A stretch of DNA of 64,000 nucleotides. It comes from JACZUI01 sp965216725. GTDB lineage: Bacteria; Actinomycetota; Acidimicrobiia; Spongiisociales; ZC4RG35. The translations under genes were made by a program, and so were the position numbers. Positions 26,814-35,994 of the stretch are shown piece by piece. Location: the NCBI GenBank assembly GCA_965216725.1, contig CBDCGI010000024.1:1-64000 (forward strand), written 5' to 3'. Every line of letters starts with the position of its first letter. Positions within the stretch are counted from its first letter, which is position 1. The notes below the pieces were generated by a model. The model made no database searches. It was given only the letters and a program-made list of their open reading frames with translations, and was not told the origin of the DNA.

Positions 26814-28078
26814 GGGAAGATCCCCCGGACCAGCTTGGCGTCGGCCACTTTCCTTATGCCTTTGATCAGCGCTGCGGTTCGCATATCGACCGTCTCGCTG
26901 TTGGAGATCGAGTGGACGTCTTCGAAGGCCCGAGTCATGATCTCCCGCAGTCTCGCCACCGTCTCGTTCTCGGTCCAGAAGTACTTCTGGACGTCCTGAA
27001 CCCACTCGAAATATGAAACGGTCACACCACCGGCGTTGGCGAGGATGTCAGGGACGATGAACACCCCGTTCTCGCGCAACATGTCGTCGGCGACGAGAGT
27101 TGTCGGGTTGTTTGCCCCCTCGATGATCACCTTGGCCTGAATCTCGTTTGCGTTTTTCTCGGTGATGACGTTCTGGACGGCCGCGGGGACCAGAACATCC
27201 ACCGGAAGAACGAACAACTCGTCCCCGCCGATGAAGTCAGCATCGGGGTAGCCCTCGAGGAACCGATTCTCGTCGACCCACTTGGCCGCGGCCATCACGT
27301 CGAGCCCATCTGGGTTGTACACGGCTCCTGATATGTCGGAGACGGCAACAACTGTTGCGCCTTGCTGTTGGCCGGCGATCGCGGCATATCGGCCTACGTT
27401 CCCGAAACCGTGAACGGCGACCTTCGCCGCTTTGGGGTCGATTTCGGCCACTCTCGCTGCCTGAGGGAGCAGAAACATCAGACCGCGACCGGTGGCCTCG
27501 CGACGAGCGACGCTGCCGCCCAGGGCTGGCGGCTTGCCAGTTACAACTGCGGGCACGGCATGTCCCACGTGCTGGGAGTATGTGTCCATCAGCCAAGCCA
27601 TCACCTGCTCGTTGGTACCGAGATCGGGAGCTGGGATGTCGGTGTCGGGGCCGATGACGTTGATGATCTCCATCGTGTAGCGACGGGTGACCCTCTGCAG
27701 CTCGGCACGTGACAGCTCCAGAGGGTTGACCCTCACCCCACCCTTGGCGCCGCCAAACGGGACACCGACGATGGCGCATTTCCAAGTCATCATCATCGCC
27801 AGGGCCGCCACTTCCCCGAGGTCCACGTCGGGAGCGAAGCGGATTCCGCCTTTGGTGGGCCCCATCGTGGTCAGATGCTGTACGCGGTAACCCATGAGGG
27901 TTTCCACTTCCGAGTAGTTGTCGTGTCGGAATGGGAAGCTGACGACCGTGGCCTTCTGCGGCCTGCGAAGACGATCAGAGATGTTGTCATCGAGACCGAT
28001 GAGAGCCGACACTCGGTCGAACTGACCGACTACCTCTGAATACATCGGCGACTCGAATTCGTGGCTGGGCTCGTTCAC
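26810..28078 (-). CDS. Glutamate dehydrogenase (Glu/Leu/Phe/Val dehydrogenase family)
   Basis: A 422-residue hexameric-type dehydrogenase interconverting glutamate and 2-oxoglutarate. Visible motifs are MGPTKGGIRFAPDVDLGEV, VPFGGAKGGVRVNP with the catalytic lysine, PAPDLGTNEQVMAW, the NAD(P)-binding VHGFGNVGRYAA and EGANNPTT. Start GTG 28078 is chosen over ATG 28108 because GGAGGA stands seven bases upstream. A 185-base leader separates it from the sigma/anti-sigma pair. Confidence 0.93.
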   Translation of the reverse strand: MNEPSHEFESPMYSEVVGQFDRVSALIGLDDNISDRLRRPQKATVVSFPFRHDNYSEVETLMGYRVQHLTTMGPTKGGIRFAPDVDLGEVAALAMMMTWKCAIVGVPFGGAKGGVRVNPLELSRAELQRVTRRYTMEIINVIGPDTDIPAPDLGTNEQVMAWLMDTYSQHVGHAVPAVVTGKPPALGGSVARREATGRGLMFLLPQAARVAEIDPKAAKVAVHGFGNVGRYAAIAGQQQGATVVAVSDISGAVYNPDGLDVMAAAKWVDENRFLEGYPDADFIGGDELFVLPVDVLVPAAVQNVITEKNANEIQAKVIIEGANNPTTLVADDMLRENGVFIVPDILANAGGVTVSYFEWVQDVQKYFWTENETVARLREIMTRAFEDVHSISNSETVDMRTAALIKGIRKVADAKLVRGIFP

Positions 28079-28263
28079 CCGTTGTCCTCCGTTTGGCTTC
28101 CCGATCATCCTATTTCGCGAAAGCCCGGCGAGGTGGCCGTGTTGACCCAGGAGTTCGTGCCTCGGAGCCGGCGGACAGTCAGTCGGCGGGAGCTACATCG
28201 ACAGCCAACTGAATATCGTCGACGATGAACCACGGGACTAGCCCATGATGAGGCGCAGAGTCC

Positions 28264-28884
28264 CTACTCGAAGTCGGCCGCGGTCCCGGTGACGACCAGA
28301 ATCCCAGACGACAGCTGTCCCCCGCCTTCCTCCTGGATGGTGACATTCAGGGTTCGGTATTCCTCCAGATCAACGCCCGACCACAGGGCAATTGGTGTCG
28401 CCTCGTCGCCCCTCATATGGAAGGTGCCAACGGACACGGCGTCCTCTCCGTTGTTGACCCAGGCCTGGTAATAGGTCCCTTCCTCCGCCGGCGGCAGACC
28501 CTCGACGTCGAAGTCGATAGCCCAGCCGTTGGAAAGAGGGATCAGACCTGCGGTTCCGACTGCGTCCGGCGCCAGATCAGTGCCGCTCATCGAGATGCTG
28601 GCCACTACGGATGCCTCCGATTCATCAGTTGGCAGATTCGCGAGCCCAATAGTTGTCACCACCAGAGCAGCGACGGCGGCGGCCCATCCCCACCAGCCGG
28701 GACGACCTCCCGTAGCCCTTTCTTGGGCGACTAGCTCCCCAATCCCAGGGGGTGGCTCTTCCCACATGGCCTCCTCATTCAGCATCGATCGCAGCCGCTC
28801 GAGACGTGCGGCATGGTCCGGCTGGAGCTCATCTCCGGATCCGTTTTCCAAATAGTCGGCGAAGGTGTCGTCTGAGCCCATCAC
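28264..28884 (-). CDS. Anti-sigma factor, RskA-like
   Basis: A 206-residue single-pass protein. A cytoplasmic N-terminal region (1-60) without the zinc motif HxxxCxxC is followed by a membrane helix at about 64-84 and an outside domain whose PLSNGWAIDFDVEGLPPAEEGTYYQAWV matches the RskA C-terminal fold. It lies 39 bases after the ECF sigma gene and would sequester that sigma factor until proteolysis. Starts GTG 28884 and ATG 28881 are adjacent and both possible. Confidence 0.85.
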   Translation of the reverse strand: MMGSDDTFADYLENGSGDELQPDHAARLERLRSMLNEEAMWEEPPPGIGELVAQERATGGRPGWWGWAAAVAALVVTTIGLANLPTDESEASVVASISMSGTDLAPDAVGTAGLIPLSNGWAIDFDVEGLPPAEEGTYYQAWVNNGEDAVSVGTFHMRGDEATPIALWSGVDLEEYRTLNVTIQEEGGGQLSSGILVVTGTAADFE

Positions 28885-28923
28885 AAGTCACTCACTGTAC
28901 GAACACGTGGTCTGGTTCGGTTC

Positions 28924-29451
28924 TCATTGCTGTATCAGATGGATCAGCGAGGCGGCAAGCTTGCGGTGAGCGCGATGGGAACGAGATTTGACGGTGCCGA
29001 TGGAGACCTCGAGGAGTTCGGCGATTTGGCTGTGCGTGTAGCCGTTGAAATGGGCCATGCGAACAACCTCTCGCTCCTCTTCTGACAAAGAGGCGAGGGC
29101 TCGCCGCACTTCGAAACGCTCCCATGCGTGTTCGAGACCCGGGGGCAGATCCACGATCTCAGCACCCTGATCAAGAGGTGTCTGGACACGCCTCGACTCG
29201 GACCGCCAGATGTCGATCGCCGTTCGACGGGCGATGGAGTAGATCCAAGGGGCGAACGGACGTGTGAGGTCGAAGTTCTCAGCGGCCCGCCACGCCTTGA
29301 GAAAGGTCTGCTGGGTGGCGTCTGCGGCCAGCTCCCTATCTCTGAGAATGCTGACGGCAACGGTGTAAACCGGTCCCTTGTATTCGGCGTACAACTCATC
29401 AACGGCTCCACGATCACCGTTCACGAATCGGGCCAGAACCTCTGAGTCCAC
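28924..29451 (-). CDS. ECF-family RNA polymerase sigma factor
   Basis: About 175 residues with sigma region 2 (AVDELYAEYKGPVYTVAVSILRD, AADATQQTFLKAW, PFAPWIYSIARRTAIDIWR) and region 4 (LASLSEEEREVVRMAHFNGYTHSQIAELLEVSIGTVKSRSHRAHRKL). The frame is open to a GTG at 29514, but the added 21 residues are arginine/proline-rich and unlike the family, so GTG 29451 is preferred; neither has a strong ribosome site. Works with the membrane anti-sigma gene immediately downstream. Regulon unknown. Confidence 0.88.
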   Translation of the reverse strand: MDSEVLARFVNGDRGAVDELYAEYKGPVYTVAVSILRDRELAADATQQTFLKAWRAAENFDLTRPFAPWIYSIARRTAIDIWRSESRRVQTPLDQGAEIVDLPPGLEHAWERFEVRRALASLSEEEREVVRMAHFNGYTHSQIAELLEVSIGTVKSRSHRAHRKLAASLIHLIQQ

Positions 29452-29541
29452 CCCGTGATTCTGCCAGCGGTTCGGACTGAGACGTCCATCAGGGAATAAT
29501 CGGCCCCGACTCACGTTGCACTCTCACCAGCGAGAACCACC

Positions 29542-30561
29542 ATGGAACTAGGCATCACCAGCTTCGCAGAGGTCATACCCGCCCTTGGCGGCCGGACCGT
29601 GACCCACGCCGAAAGGCTTCGCCAGGTCGTCGAGGAGATCGTGACCGCCGAGTCGGTGGGGCTCGACGTCTACGGCCTCGGCGAGCACCACCGTCCCGAT
29701 TTCGCGTCGTCAGCTCCTGCGGTTGCTCTCGCCGCGGCGGCGGGGAAGACCGAACGGATAAGGCTGTTTCCGGCAGTTTCGATTCTGAGCACGGACGACC
29801 CGGTGAGAGTCTTTCAGCAATACGCCACACTCGACGCGGTCTCCGGCGGCCGGGCGGAGCTCCTCGTCGGGCGGGGCTCGTTCATCGAGTCTTTCCCACT
29901 GTTTGGCTTTTCACTCGGGGACTACAACGAGTTGTTCGCCGAGAAGCTCGATCTCTTGCTCGAGATTCGAAACCAGGAGAAAGTCGAGTGGTCCGGACAG
30001 TTTCGACCCCCCATCCAGGGACAGGGAATCTATCCCCGCCCTGAACAGGAGCGGCTACCGATACGCGTTGCGGTCGGAGGCACACCCGAGTCGATAGTGC
30101 GTGCCGCTTCCAGGGGCCTGCCGGTTGCCCTTGCCATCATCGGGGGCAGCCCCGATCGTTTTCGCGTCCTGGCGGACCTGCACCGACGCACTCTCGAAGA
30201 ATCTGGCTTCGACCCCGCGGACGTTCCACTTTCAGTCCATGGCCACGGCTACATCTCCGAGAGCACCGAGCAGGCGGCCGATGAGTACTACGGGTCATAT
30301 GCGGCAGCCATGACTCGGATAGGTCGGGAGCGTGGATGGGGGCCGATGACACGTGACCAGTTCGACATCATGCGATCGCCGGAGGGCTCGCTGGTTTTGG
30401 GCGATGTCGAGACGGTTGCCGCCAAGATCCTTCGATGGAAGGAGATCCTCGGAGTCAATCGCTTTGAGCTTCACGTGTCGGTGGGAAGCCTCCCTCACGA
30501 CAAAGTCCTCACGAGCATCGAGCTACTGGGCAAAGAGGTTGCCCCTTTGGTCCGAGGCTGA
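29542..30561 (+). CDS. LLM-class flavin-dependent oxidoreductase
   Basis: A 339-residue luciferase-like monooxygenase-family protein. The TIM-barrel markers are SVGLDVYGLGEHHRPDF, RIRLFPAVSILSTDDPVRVFQQYATLDAVSGGRAELLVGRG (read in parts) and IRVAVGGTPESIVRAA. Members use FMN or F420; the latter is plausible in Actinobacteria. ATG start; divergent from the sigma factor gene. Substrate unknown. Confidence 0.88.
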   Translation: MELGITSFAEVIPALGGRTVTHAERLRQVVEEIVTAESVGLDVYGLGEHHRPDFASSAPAVALAAAAGKTERIRLFPAVSILSTDDPVRVFQQYATLDAVSGGRAELLVGRGSFIESFPLFGFSLGDYNELFAEKLDLLLEIRNQEKVEWSGQFRPPIQGQGIYPRPEQERLPIRVAVGGTPESIVRAASRGLPVALAIIGGSPDRFRVLADLHRRTLEESGFDPADVPLSVHGHGYISESTEQAADEYYGSYAAAMTRIGRERGWGPMTRDQFDIMRSPEGSLVLGDVETVAAKILRWKEILGVNRFELHVSVGSLPHDKVLTSIELLGKEVAPLVRG

Positions 30562-30593
30562 AACACCCGATTCTCACCCGAAGACGAGAGAAG

Positions 30594-31103
30594 ATGTTGA
30601 TGGTGAGAGTGTCGGTCTTGATTGTTTGCCTGCCGCTGGTGCTTGGCGCCTGCGGCGAAGGGTCGGACGATGGCGAGTCGACCACTTCATCGACCACCTC
30701 CACCACAGCCATCGCAACCATTACCACCGGGGCGCGGTTCGGGACCATCTCCCTCGGGGAAACGCCGTTGGGCAGTGTCCTCGTGGATCAATCTGGTCGC
30801 ACTCTCTACGTCTTCACCAACGATTCGGATTCCGAAAGCACCTGTTACGACTCCTGCGCGGCCTCCTGGCCACCGGTGATACCTGTCGGCGTCTACGACG
30901 GACTCGAGCAAACGTTCTTCACGGATATCGAGCGATCGGACGGCACGTTGCAGATGACGGTGAGAGGACAACCTCTGTACACCTTCGCCGGCGACTCGGA
31001 ACCTGGCCAAGCCAATGGTCAGGGGATCAACGGAGTGTGGTTCGTGGTGGGAGCAGACGGCCGGGCGATCGGCATTCCATCGGAAGCCAACGGCTCCTCT
31101 TGA
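30594..31103 (+). CDS. Lipoprotein with two secreted-repeat (COG4315-like) units
   Basis: A 169-residue predicted lipoprotein: signal peptide ending LVLGAC with the lipid-modified Cys20, a Thr/Ser-rich linker, then TLYVFTNDSDSESTCYDSCAASWPPV and PLYTFAGDSEPGQANGQGINGVWFVV. These are the two halves of the small periplasmic repeat often found in actinobacterial lipoproteins next to redox proteins. Cys residues in CYDSC may bind metal or form a disulfide. Function unknown. Confidence 0.87.
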   Translation: MLMVRVSVLIVCLPLVLGACGEGSDDGESTTSSTTSTTAIATITTGARFGTISLGETPLGSVLVDQSGRTLYVFTNDSDSESTCYDSCAASWPPVIPVGVYDGLEQTFFTDIERSDGTLQMTVRGQPLYTFAGDSEPGQANGQGINGVWFVVGADGRAIGIPSEANGSS

Positions 31104-31150
31104 GTTAAGACTCGCGCCTTCATGGAGCGGCCTCGATGTAGGTTGCCCCT

Positions 31151-31762
31151 ATGTCGGAGACACCTGAGGAATTCTTCGAGCGAGTAGTCGGCGAAGTCGG
31201 TTCACCCTCCAATCTGAAGATGCCACCCGTAGCTGAGTGGGACACCTTCCCCTTCGAGGGTGATATGCGAGTACGACCCTTTCTGGCCCCATCCGAAACC
31301 GACGTCCAACGCAGGGGCGAGGACCCAGCTCAGTGTTGGAGGTGTCAGAACGCATTGGAGGCAGCGATCTGGGCGGATGATCAATGGGTGCTGACGCACC
31401 TGGGCAAACCTTCTGGGCTCCCGGTTGTGACGATCCTGTTCCCCCGGGTTCACTGTGACATCCACGACCTCCCGGACCATCTGACGAACGATCTCGGATC
31501 CATGCTGAAGCGGGTCGAATCTGCGGTGCGATCTGTGGGAGACATCGGAAGGGTGCACATCGGTCGATGGGGGGACGGCAGCGCTCATCTCCACTGGTGG
31601 TTCCTCGCTCGCCCCGCCCGTATCCCTCAGCTGGTCGGCAGCTTCGCCGCCGTTTGGGATGACATCTTGCCGCCACTGCCGGAACGTCTCTGGAAGAAGA
31701 ACCTTGTCACAGTGGCGAAGGCGATGGAGGCCGGCGGCGGCGGCGAGTTGATCGACTTCTGA
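31151..31762 (+). CDS. HIT-like protein with CxxC zinc site
   Basis: A 203-residue protein resembling the histidine-triad/GalT fold. CWRC (62-65) and His101 in FPRVHCDIHDLP resemble the zinc ligands of HIT proteins; the active-site motif is HLHWW (146-150), so the first two histidines are kept but the third position is Trp. A long N terminus precedes the HIT core. It may act on nucleotide-linked substrates or be catalytically altered. Start ATG 31151. Confidence 0.65.
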   Translation: MSETPEEFFERVVGEVGSPSNLKMPPVAEWDTFPFEGDMRVRPFLAPSETDVQRRGEDPAQCWRCQNALEAAIWADDQWVLTHLGKPSGLPVVTILFPRVHCDIHDLPDHLTNDLGSMLKRVESAVRSVGDIGRVHIGRWGDGSAHLHWWFLARPARIPQLVGSFAAVWDDILPPLPERLWKKNLVTVAKAMEAGGGGELIDF

Positions 31763-31795
31763 CGCCACCCGTTCGAGCGGTGCGATAATCAAGAC

Positions 31796-32179
31796 GTGCC
31801 TCTACTTGACGCCATCGGGATCATCGTGTCGGACCTTTCACGCGCCGTGGTCTTCTACGGTCAGCTAGGACTCGACTTCGGCGATATCGACCCCGACGAC
31901 GGTCACTGCGAGGCCGTGGGCCCTGGTGGGCTACGCATCATGCTCGACAGCGAGGCGAGCGTGAAATCGTTCTCCGATTGGAAGGCTCCGACTGGTGATC
32001 ACCGGGTGGCACTGGCCTTCCTGTGCGATAGAGCCATTGAGGTCGACGCCATGTTCGAGAAGATGCTCGCAGCGGGCGCCACAGCAATGCTGGAACCTTT
32101 CGATGCCCCCTGGGGCCAGCGTTACGCCACCGTCTTTGACTTCGACGGGAACGCCGTAGACCTCTTCGCCCCTCTCTAG
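31796..32179 (+). CDS. Glyoxalase/VOC superfamily protein
   Basis: A 127-residue VOC protein: IGIIVSDLSRAVVFYGQLGLDF opens the first module and LEPFDAPWGQRYATVFDFDGNAVDLFAPL closes the second. The sequence matches the bleomycin-resistance/dioxygenase-like branch, without a complete conserved metal triad visible (aspartate replaces the usual glutamate near the end). GTG start at 31796. Convergent with the next small gene, overlapping by four bases. Confidence 0.82.
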   Translation: MPLLDAIGIIVSDLSRAVVFYGQLGLDFGDIDPDDGHCEAVGPGGLRIMLDSEASVKSFSDWKAPTGDHRVALAFLCDRAIEVDAMFEKMLAAGATAMLEPFDAPWGQRYATVFDFDGNAVDLFAPL

Positions 32180-32376
32180 AACCCTCCAGCCTGCGGTAGG
32201 TCTCTTTCCGCAGCCGCTTCGGACAGAGGGGTCGTGAGTTGCATCGGCTGGCGTATCGAGAAACTGACATTGCCACAGTCTTCACATATGGAGCGTCTCA
32301 CCCCCACCGAGGTCACGATCAGGACGTGTGCGTGCGGGCATTCCCTTTGCCAGAGCCTGTTCCAGAACCTTCTCAC
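32176..32376 (-). CDS. Small zinc-ribbon-like protein
   Basis: A 66-residue protein. ECPHAHVLIVTSVGVRRSICEDCGNVSFSI has Cys13, His15/His17 and a CxxCG pair, a plausible single zinc knuckle. GTG 32376 is preceded by AGGAGG with four bases between, which argues for a real gene although the open frame begins at 32412. No homologue recognised. Confidence 0.55.
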   Translation of the reverse strand: MRRFWNRLWQRECPHAHVLIVTSVGVRRSICEDCGNVSFSIRQPMQLTTPLSEAAAERDLPQAGGF

Positions 32377-32508
32377 CAATCCTCCTGAGACGACACTCCC
32401 AGTCTGGCCCAATCACGCCCCGAAACCGCGGATTGTCGTTGGCAAACTCAGAGAGTGACCGCGACAATCCTGGAGCAGTGATCCGTGGTCGAGCGGGTTT
32501 GTCATGCA

Positions 32509-32540
32509 GAAGAGGGGGTGGGCACGCCCACCCCCTCTTC
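32509..32540. terminator. Perfect GC-rich hairpin terminator
   Basis: Arms GAAGAGGGGGTGGGC and GCCCACCCCCTCTTC (15 bp, two-base loop) lie 20 bases beyond the stop of the surface-protein gene, on its downstream side. There is no clear T-run, so termination may be factor-assisted. Confidence 0.65.
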
Positions 32541-32560
32541 AGTCGGCTAGACCACTCGGG

Positions 32561-35524
32561 TCACTCCTCCAGATTGTGGATGTCGACCACAAACTCGTGG
32601 GTGCCGTGGCTGAGGTCTTCGAACCCTTCGAGGCCACAGAGGGCCGCCTGGAGATCGTCCTCATCGACAGAAAGGAGGTTCGCCAGCGTCGTCAGCTCAC
32701 TGGGACCCATCGTGGTGATCGCCTCGGCACCAAGCGAGTCGCCCAAATCCCAGTCACTGGGTGCGAGATCGTTGGTTCCCATGTGGCACACCAGGAGTAT
32801 CACCTTGTGGAGCCGCGGATTTTCGAACGTGATCTCGGGTGATCCGCCAGCGGCGAGGTCAACCCGAATCGGGTCGTCACCCTCGTACCCGTCAGGTGCC
32901 GAGTCCTCCACGACCCAGTAGATCGCTCCGGGCAGGAGATTGGTGAACTCGCACTCTCCGAAGTCGGGCTCCTGCTCGTCTGCTTCGGTGGTGCAGTCCT
33001 GTCCGGTGTCGGTGTCCTCCTGGTCGTCGAAGGTGGTGTCGTCGGTGCCGTCGTCAACCCAGAGGCTGAAAGTCACACCACCAAGGCGGTTGCCGGCGTC
33101 GTCGGTCTTGATCACTGTGATCTGACCGCGTTGGGTGTTGGTGAAAGTGCATTTCACGGTCTGGCCAGCAGCCAGATTCACCGTCACCGCGTCGTCCCCC
33201 TTGTTAGAAGCCGACAACGGGGTCGGACCCGATTGGAGCGCACAGCTCCGATTAGTCAGATCCCAACCAGCAGGAACCGTCTCAGTGACGTCATAAGAAC
33301 CAGGCGCCAACAACACCGAAGTGTCCGACTGGCCATCACTCAACGAGAACCCGTCATTGTCATAGTCAGCCGCAAACACAAACGACTGCGACGAACCATC
33401 AGGAACCGTCTGCTTCTCCACAATGATCTGACCGCGTTGGGTGTTGGTGAAAGTGCATTTCACGGTCTGGCCAGCAGCCAGATTCACCGTCACCGCGTCG
33501 TCCCCCTTGTTAGAAGCCGACAACGGGGTCGGACCCGATTGGAGCGCACAGCTCCGATTAGTCAGATCCCAACCAGCAGGAACCGTCTCAGTGACGTCAT
33601 AAGAACCAGGCGCCAACAACACCGAAGTGTCCGACTGGCCATCACTCAACGAGAACCCGTCATTGTCATAGTCAGCCGCAAACACAAACGACTGCGACGA
33701 ACCATCAGGAACCGTCTGCTTCTCCACAATGATCTGACCGCGTTGGGTGTTGGTGAAAGTGCATTTCACGGTCTGGCCAGCAGCCAGATTCACCGTCACC
33801 GCGTCGTCCCCCTTGTTAGAAGCCGACAACGGGGTCGGACCCGATTGGAGCGCACAGCTCCGATTAGTCAGATCCCAACCAGCAGGAACCGTCTCAGTGA
33901 CGTCATAAGAACCAGGCGCCAACAACACCGAAGTGTCCGACTGGCCATCACTCAACGAGAACCCGTCATTGTCATAGTCAGCCGCAAACACAAACGACTG
34001 CGACGAACCATCAGGAACCGTCTGCTTCTCCACAATGATCTGACCGCGTTGGGTGTTGGTGAAAGTGCATTTCACGGTCTGGCCAGCAGCCAGATTCACC
34101 GTCACCGCGTCGTCCCCCTTGTTAGAAGCCGACAACGGGGTCGGACCCGATTGGAGCGCACAGCTCCGATTAGTCAGATCCCAACCAGCAGGAACCGTCT
34201 CAGTGACGTCATAAGAACCAGGCGCCAACAACACCGAAGTGTCCGACTGGCCATCACTCAACGAGAACCCGTCATTGTCATAGTCAGCCGCAAACACAAA
34301 CGACTGCGACGAACCATCAGGAACCGTCTGCTTCTCCACAATGATCTGACCAAAGGCGTCGTTGTTATAGGTGCAGTCGAGGACGTCAGTCGCGGCGTCG
34401 ATGTCGAAGGTCACGGTGGCGCCCGAGATGGACGGCGAAACGCCGCTGCTTGCTGAGCAGTCCACGTTGTCGAACTGCCATCCAGTGGGCAGAGTGCCCT
34501 CACTCACCGTGTAGTTCTCACCGAACAACACATTGTTGAATGTGATGGAGCCGTCGTCCTTCAACTTGAAGGAGTTCACCGAAACCGGGTCCGTCGCGAA
34601 AGCCTTCGTGAAATCGAACTCGGTGGTGTTGGGGTCCTCATCCGGATTGGTCTGCTTGCGGATGATGACCGTCCCACAGTTGGTGATGTTGATCGGCTGT
34701 GGGGCGATGTAGTCCTTCATCTGCGAGGTGAAGCTGTCCGAGGCACGACTCTTGAGGAACGCACTGCCAAAGGAGGTGCAGCTGGTCTCATCGAAGATGA
34801 AGTCGAGGTCAAGAGACGCTTCGCCGAAGGTGCGCGGGTCCAGATCTCCCAGTCCGTCGGAATCCGCGGCGGCGATCGCGGAGTCGTTGATCGTCCCCGT
34901 GGCTGCGCCAATGGCGGTCAAGTCTTGCTCGGGACCCCATTGGGTCCCTTCCCACTCGCGGACGACGATGGTCGCCGAGGCTCCACCTTGCTCGATTTTG
35001 TACTCGATCAGGAGGTCCCCGACCGTGCGCAGTTTGTTGACGCCGTTGCCGCAATCGACACTCGACTGGTTGAGCTCGAAGTCCATCAACGTGGTGCCGC
35101 TGGGCTCCTTCACCCTCGACCAGAAGAGGTGGAGGAAGCCGGGGTCGCCTGGCTCGGTGTAAACACCAAAGTCCAAGAGGTCGCTCTTGTTATTAGGGAT
35201 GCTTCCCGTGGTAGTTCCCGGACAAACGTCGTTTTCCTTCGACCCTCCGGCATAGGAGTCGTCGTTCTTGCCAGTCTCGACGTCGCTGCGTCTCAGCTCT
35301 GTGACACTCGCCCAGTCGTCCTTCCCGGCATCGTCCACAACCAGGTTGGCATCGACATCGACCTCAAAGTCGCTGGTGGGCAGACTGGCGAGAGAGTGTC
35401 CCGCCGATGCCACCGCCCCGAGCACCAACACCAGAACTGCAATCACGGCGAGTGGTGTCGACCAGCGCGCGTGACGAATCGCCGCCGCCGCGGCCTTAGT
35501 CCGTTGGACCATCATCCCTCCCAC
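32561..35524 (-). CDS. Secreted repeat protein with prealbumin/SpaA-like domains
   Basis: A 987-residue exported protein. A signal peptide/membrane helix covers residues 1-45 (LAVIAVLVLVLGAVASAGHS). Residues about 46-290 form an N-terminal domain with paired cysteines; from about 290 come prealbumin-like beta domains opening with IIVEKQT or VIIRKQT and closing with CTFTNTQ. Four consecutive copies of 102 residues (about 395-802) are identical as far as read. A SpaA-like module (ITVIKTDDAGNRLGGVTFSL) and a unique tail end the protein. No LPxTG sorting signal is present. GTG 35524 is used; ATG 35515/35512 are alternatives. Likely a surface or matrix adhesin. Confidence 0.88.
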   Translation of the reverse strand: MGGMMVQRTKAAAAAIRHARWSTPLAVIAVLVLVLGAVASAGHSLASLPTSDFEVDVDANLVVDDAGKDDWASVTELRRSDVETGKNDDSYAGGSKENDVCPGTTTGSIPNNKSDLLDFGVYTEPGDPGFLHLFWSRVKEPSGTTLMDFELNQSSVDCGNGVNKLRTVGDLLIEYKIEQGGASATIVVREWEGTQWGPEQDLTAIGAATGTINDSAIAAADSDGLGDLDPRTFGEASLDLDFIFDETSCTSFGSAFLKSRASDSFTSQMKDYIAPQPINITNCGTVIIRKQTNPDEDPNTTEFDFTKAFATDPVSVNSFKLKDDGSITFNNVLFGENYTVSEGTLPTGWQFDNVDCSASSGVSPSISGATVTFDIDAATDVLDCTYNNDAFGQIIVEKQTVPDGSSQSFVFAADYDNDGFSLSDGQSDTSVLLAPGSYDVTETVPAGWDLTNRSCALQSGPTPLSASNKGDDAVTVNLAAGQTVKCTFTNTQRGQIIVEKQTVPDGSSQSFVFAADYDNDGFSLSDGQSDTSVLLAPGSYDVTETVPAGWDLTNRSCALQSGPTPLSASNKGDDAVTVNLAAGQTVKCTFTNTQRGQIIVEKQTVPDGSSQSFVFAADYDNDGFSLSDGQSDTSVLLAPGSYDVTETVPAGWDLTNRSCALQSGPTPLSASNKGDDAVTVNLAAGQTVKCTFTNTQRGQIIVEKQTVPDGSSQSFVFAADYDNDGFSLSDGQSDTSVLLAPGSYDVTETVPAGWDLTNRSCALQSGPTPLSASNKGDDAVTVNLAAGQTVKCTFTNTQRGQITVIKTDDAGNRLGGVTFSLWVDDGTDDTTFDDQEDTDTGQDCTTEADEQEPDFGECEFTNLLPGAIYWVVEDSAPDGYEGDDPIRVDLAAGGSPEITFENPRLHKVILLVCHMGTNDLAPSDWDLGDSLGAEAITTMGPSELTTLANLLSVDEDDLQAALCGLEGFEDLSHGTHEFVVDIHNLEE
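33121..34344 (-). repeat. Four tandem 306-bp repeats
   Basis: The same landmarks recur at 33121, 33427, 33733, 34039 and 34345 (period exactly 306). No difference between the four copies was found on reading, including synonymous positions, which implies recent amplification or continuing gene conversion. Each unit encodes one 102-residue prealbumin-like domain with two cysteines. Confidence 0.95.
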
Positions 35525-35721
35525 TTATTTCCCTTGCCTCCGCGATGAAGGACAGCGCGGATCAGATCTCTCCTCCGCCAGGAGTCAAGCTAGGTCGGGA
35601 GACCTATTGCCGGTTATGACGGTTTTGGCTTGACACCAACTGACTAGTCATCCGTTTCGCCTCCTGGGTCGGATTGTCTGCGACCTGCACCAACGGGAGC
35701 CTTCCGGGGCGGCGAAAACAC

Positions 35722-35904
35722 TCAAGGGTTGGCCGGCAGCTCGCCGTATCCGCCCCCGAAACCACGGCCGATGCTGCCTCCAAACTCCCGGATCGCCTCA
35801 CCGACTTCTCTGATCGGGTTGCCGTCGGGCAGAGACGGTGCAAGGAGGGCCAGGGCGACTGCAATCACCCCCAACAGCGCGATCGTGACAAACAGACGGG
35901 TCAC
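35722..35904 (-). CDS. Small single-pass membrane protein (putative)
   Basis: A 60-residue peptide: hydrophobic residues 3-22 (RLFVTIALLGVIAVALALLA) then an amphipathic part EVGEAIREFGGSIGRGFGGGYGELP. Composition and the clean helix favour a real gene, but the GTG start has only AGAG directly in front and no homologue is recognised. The flanking interval 35525-35721 shows no gene. Confidence 0.45.
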   Translation of the reverse strand: MTRLFVTIALLGVIAVALALLAPSLPDGNPIREVGEAIREFGGSIGRGFGGGYGELPANP

Positions 35905-35994
35905 CTCTGATCACGCTAGACGGTGACCCGCCGATCCGGACGACCACGCACGGTGGCATTGGTGTAGGGTCCGAAGTCAGCGAAGAGGAGCATT

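Noticed and set aside
28215..28226. 12-bp palindrome ATCGTCGACGAT in the glutamate dehydrogenase leader region
   Set aside because: Single occurrence in a GC-rich background, too short to support a regulatory call, and 137 bases away from the start codon.
33121..34344. Tandem repeats considered as a CRISPR array
   Set aside because: Period is 306 bp with no unique spacers and the repeats are in frame within a protein gene.
33131..34456. 441-residue rightward open frame with internal repeats
   Set aside because: It is the antisense of the four repeats in the surface-protein gene; composition is Arg/His/Gln-rich and its periodicity only mirrors the real gene.
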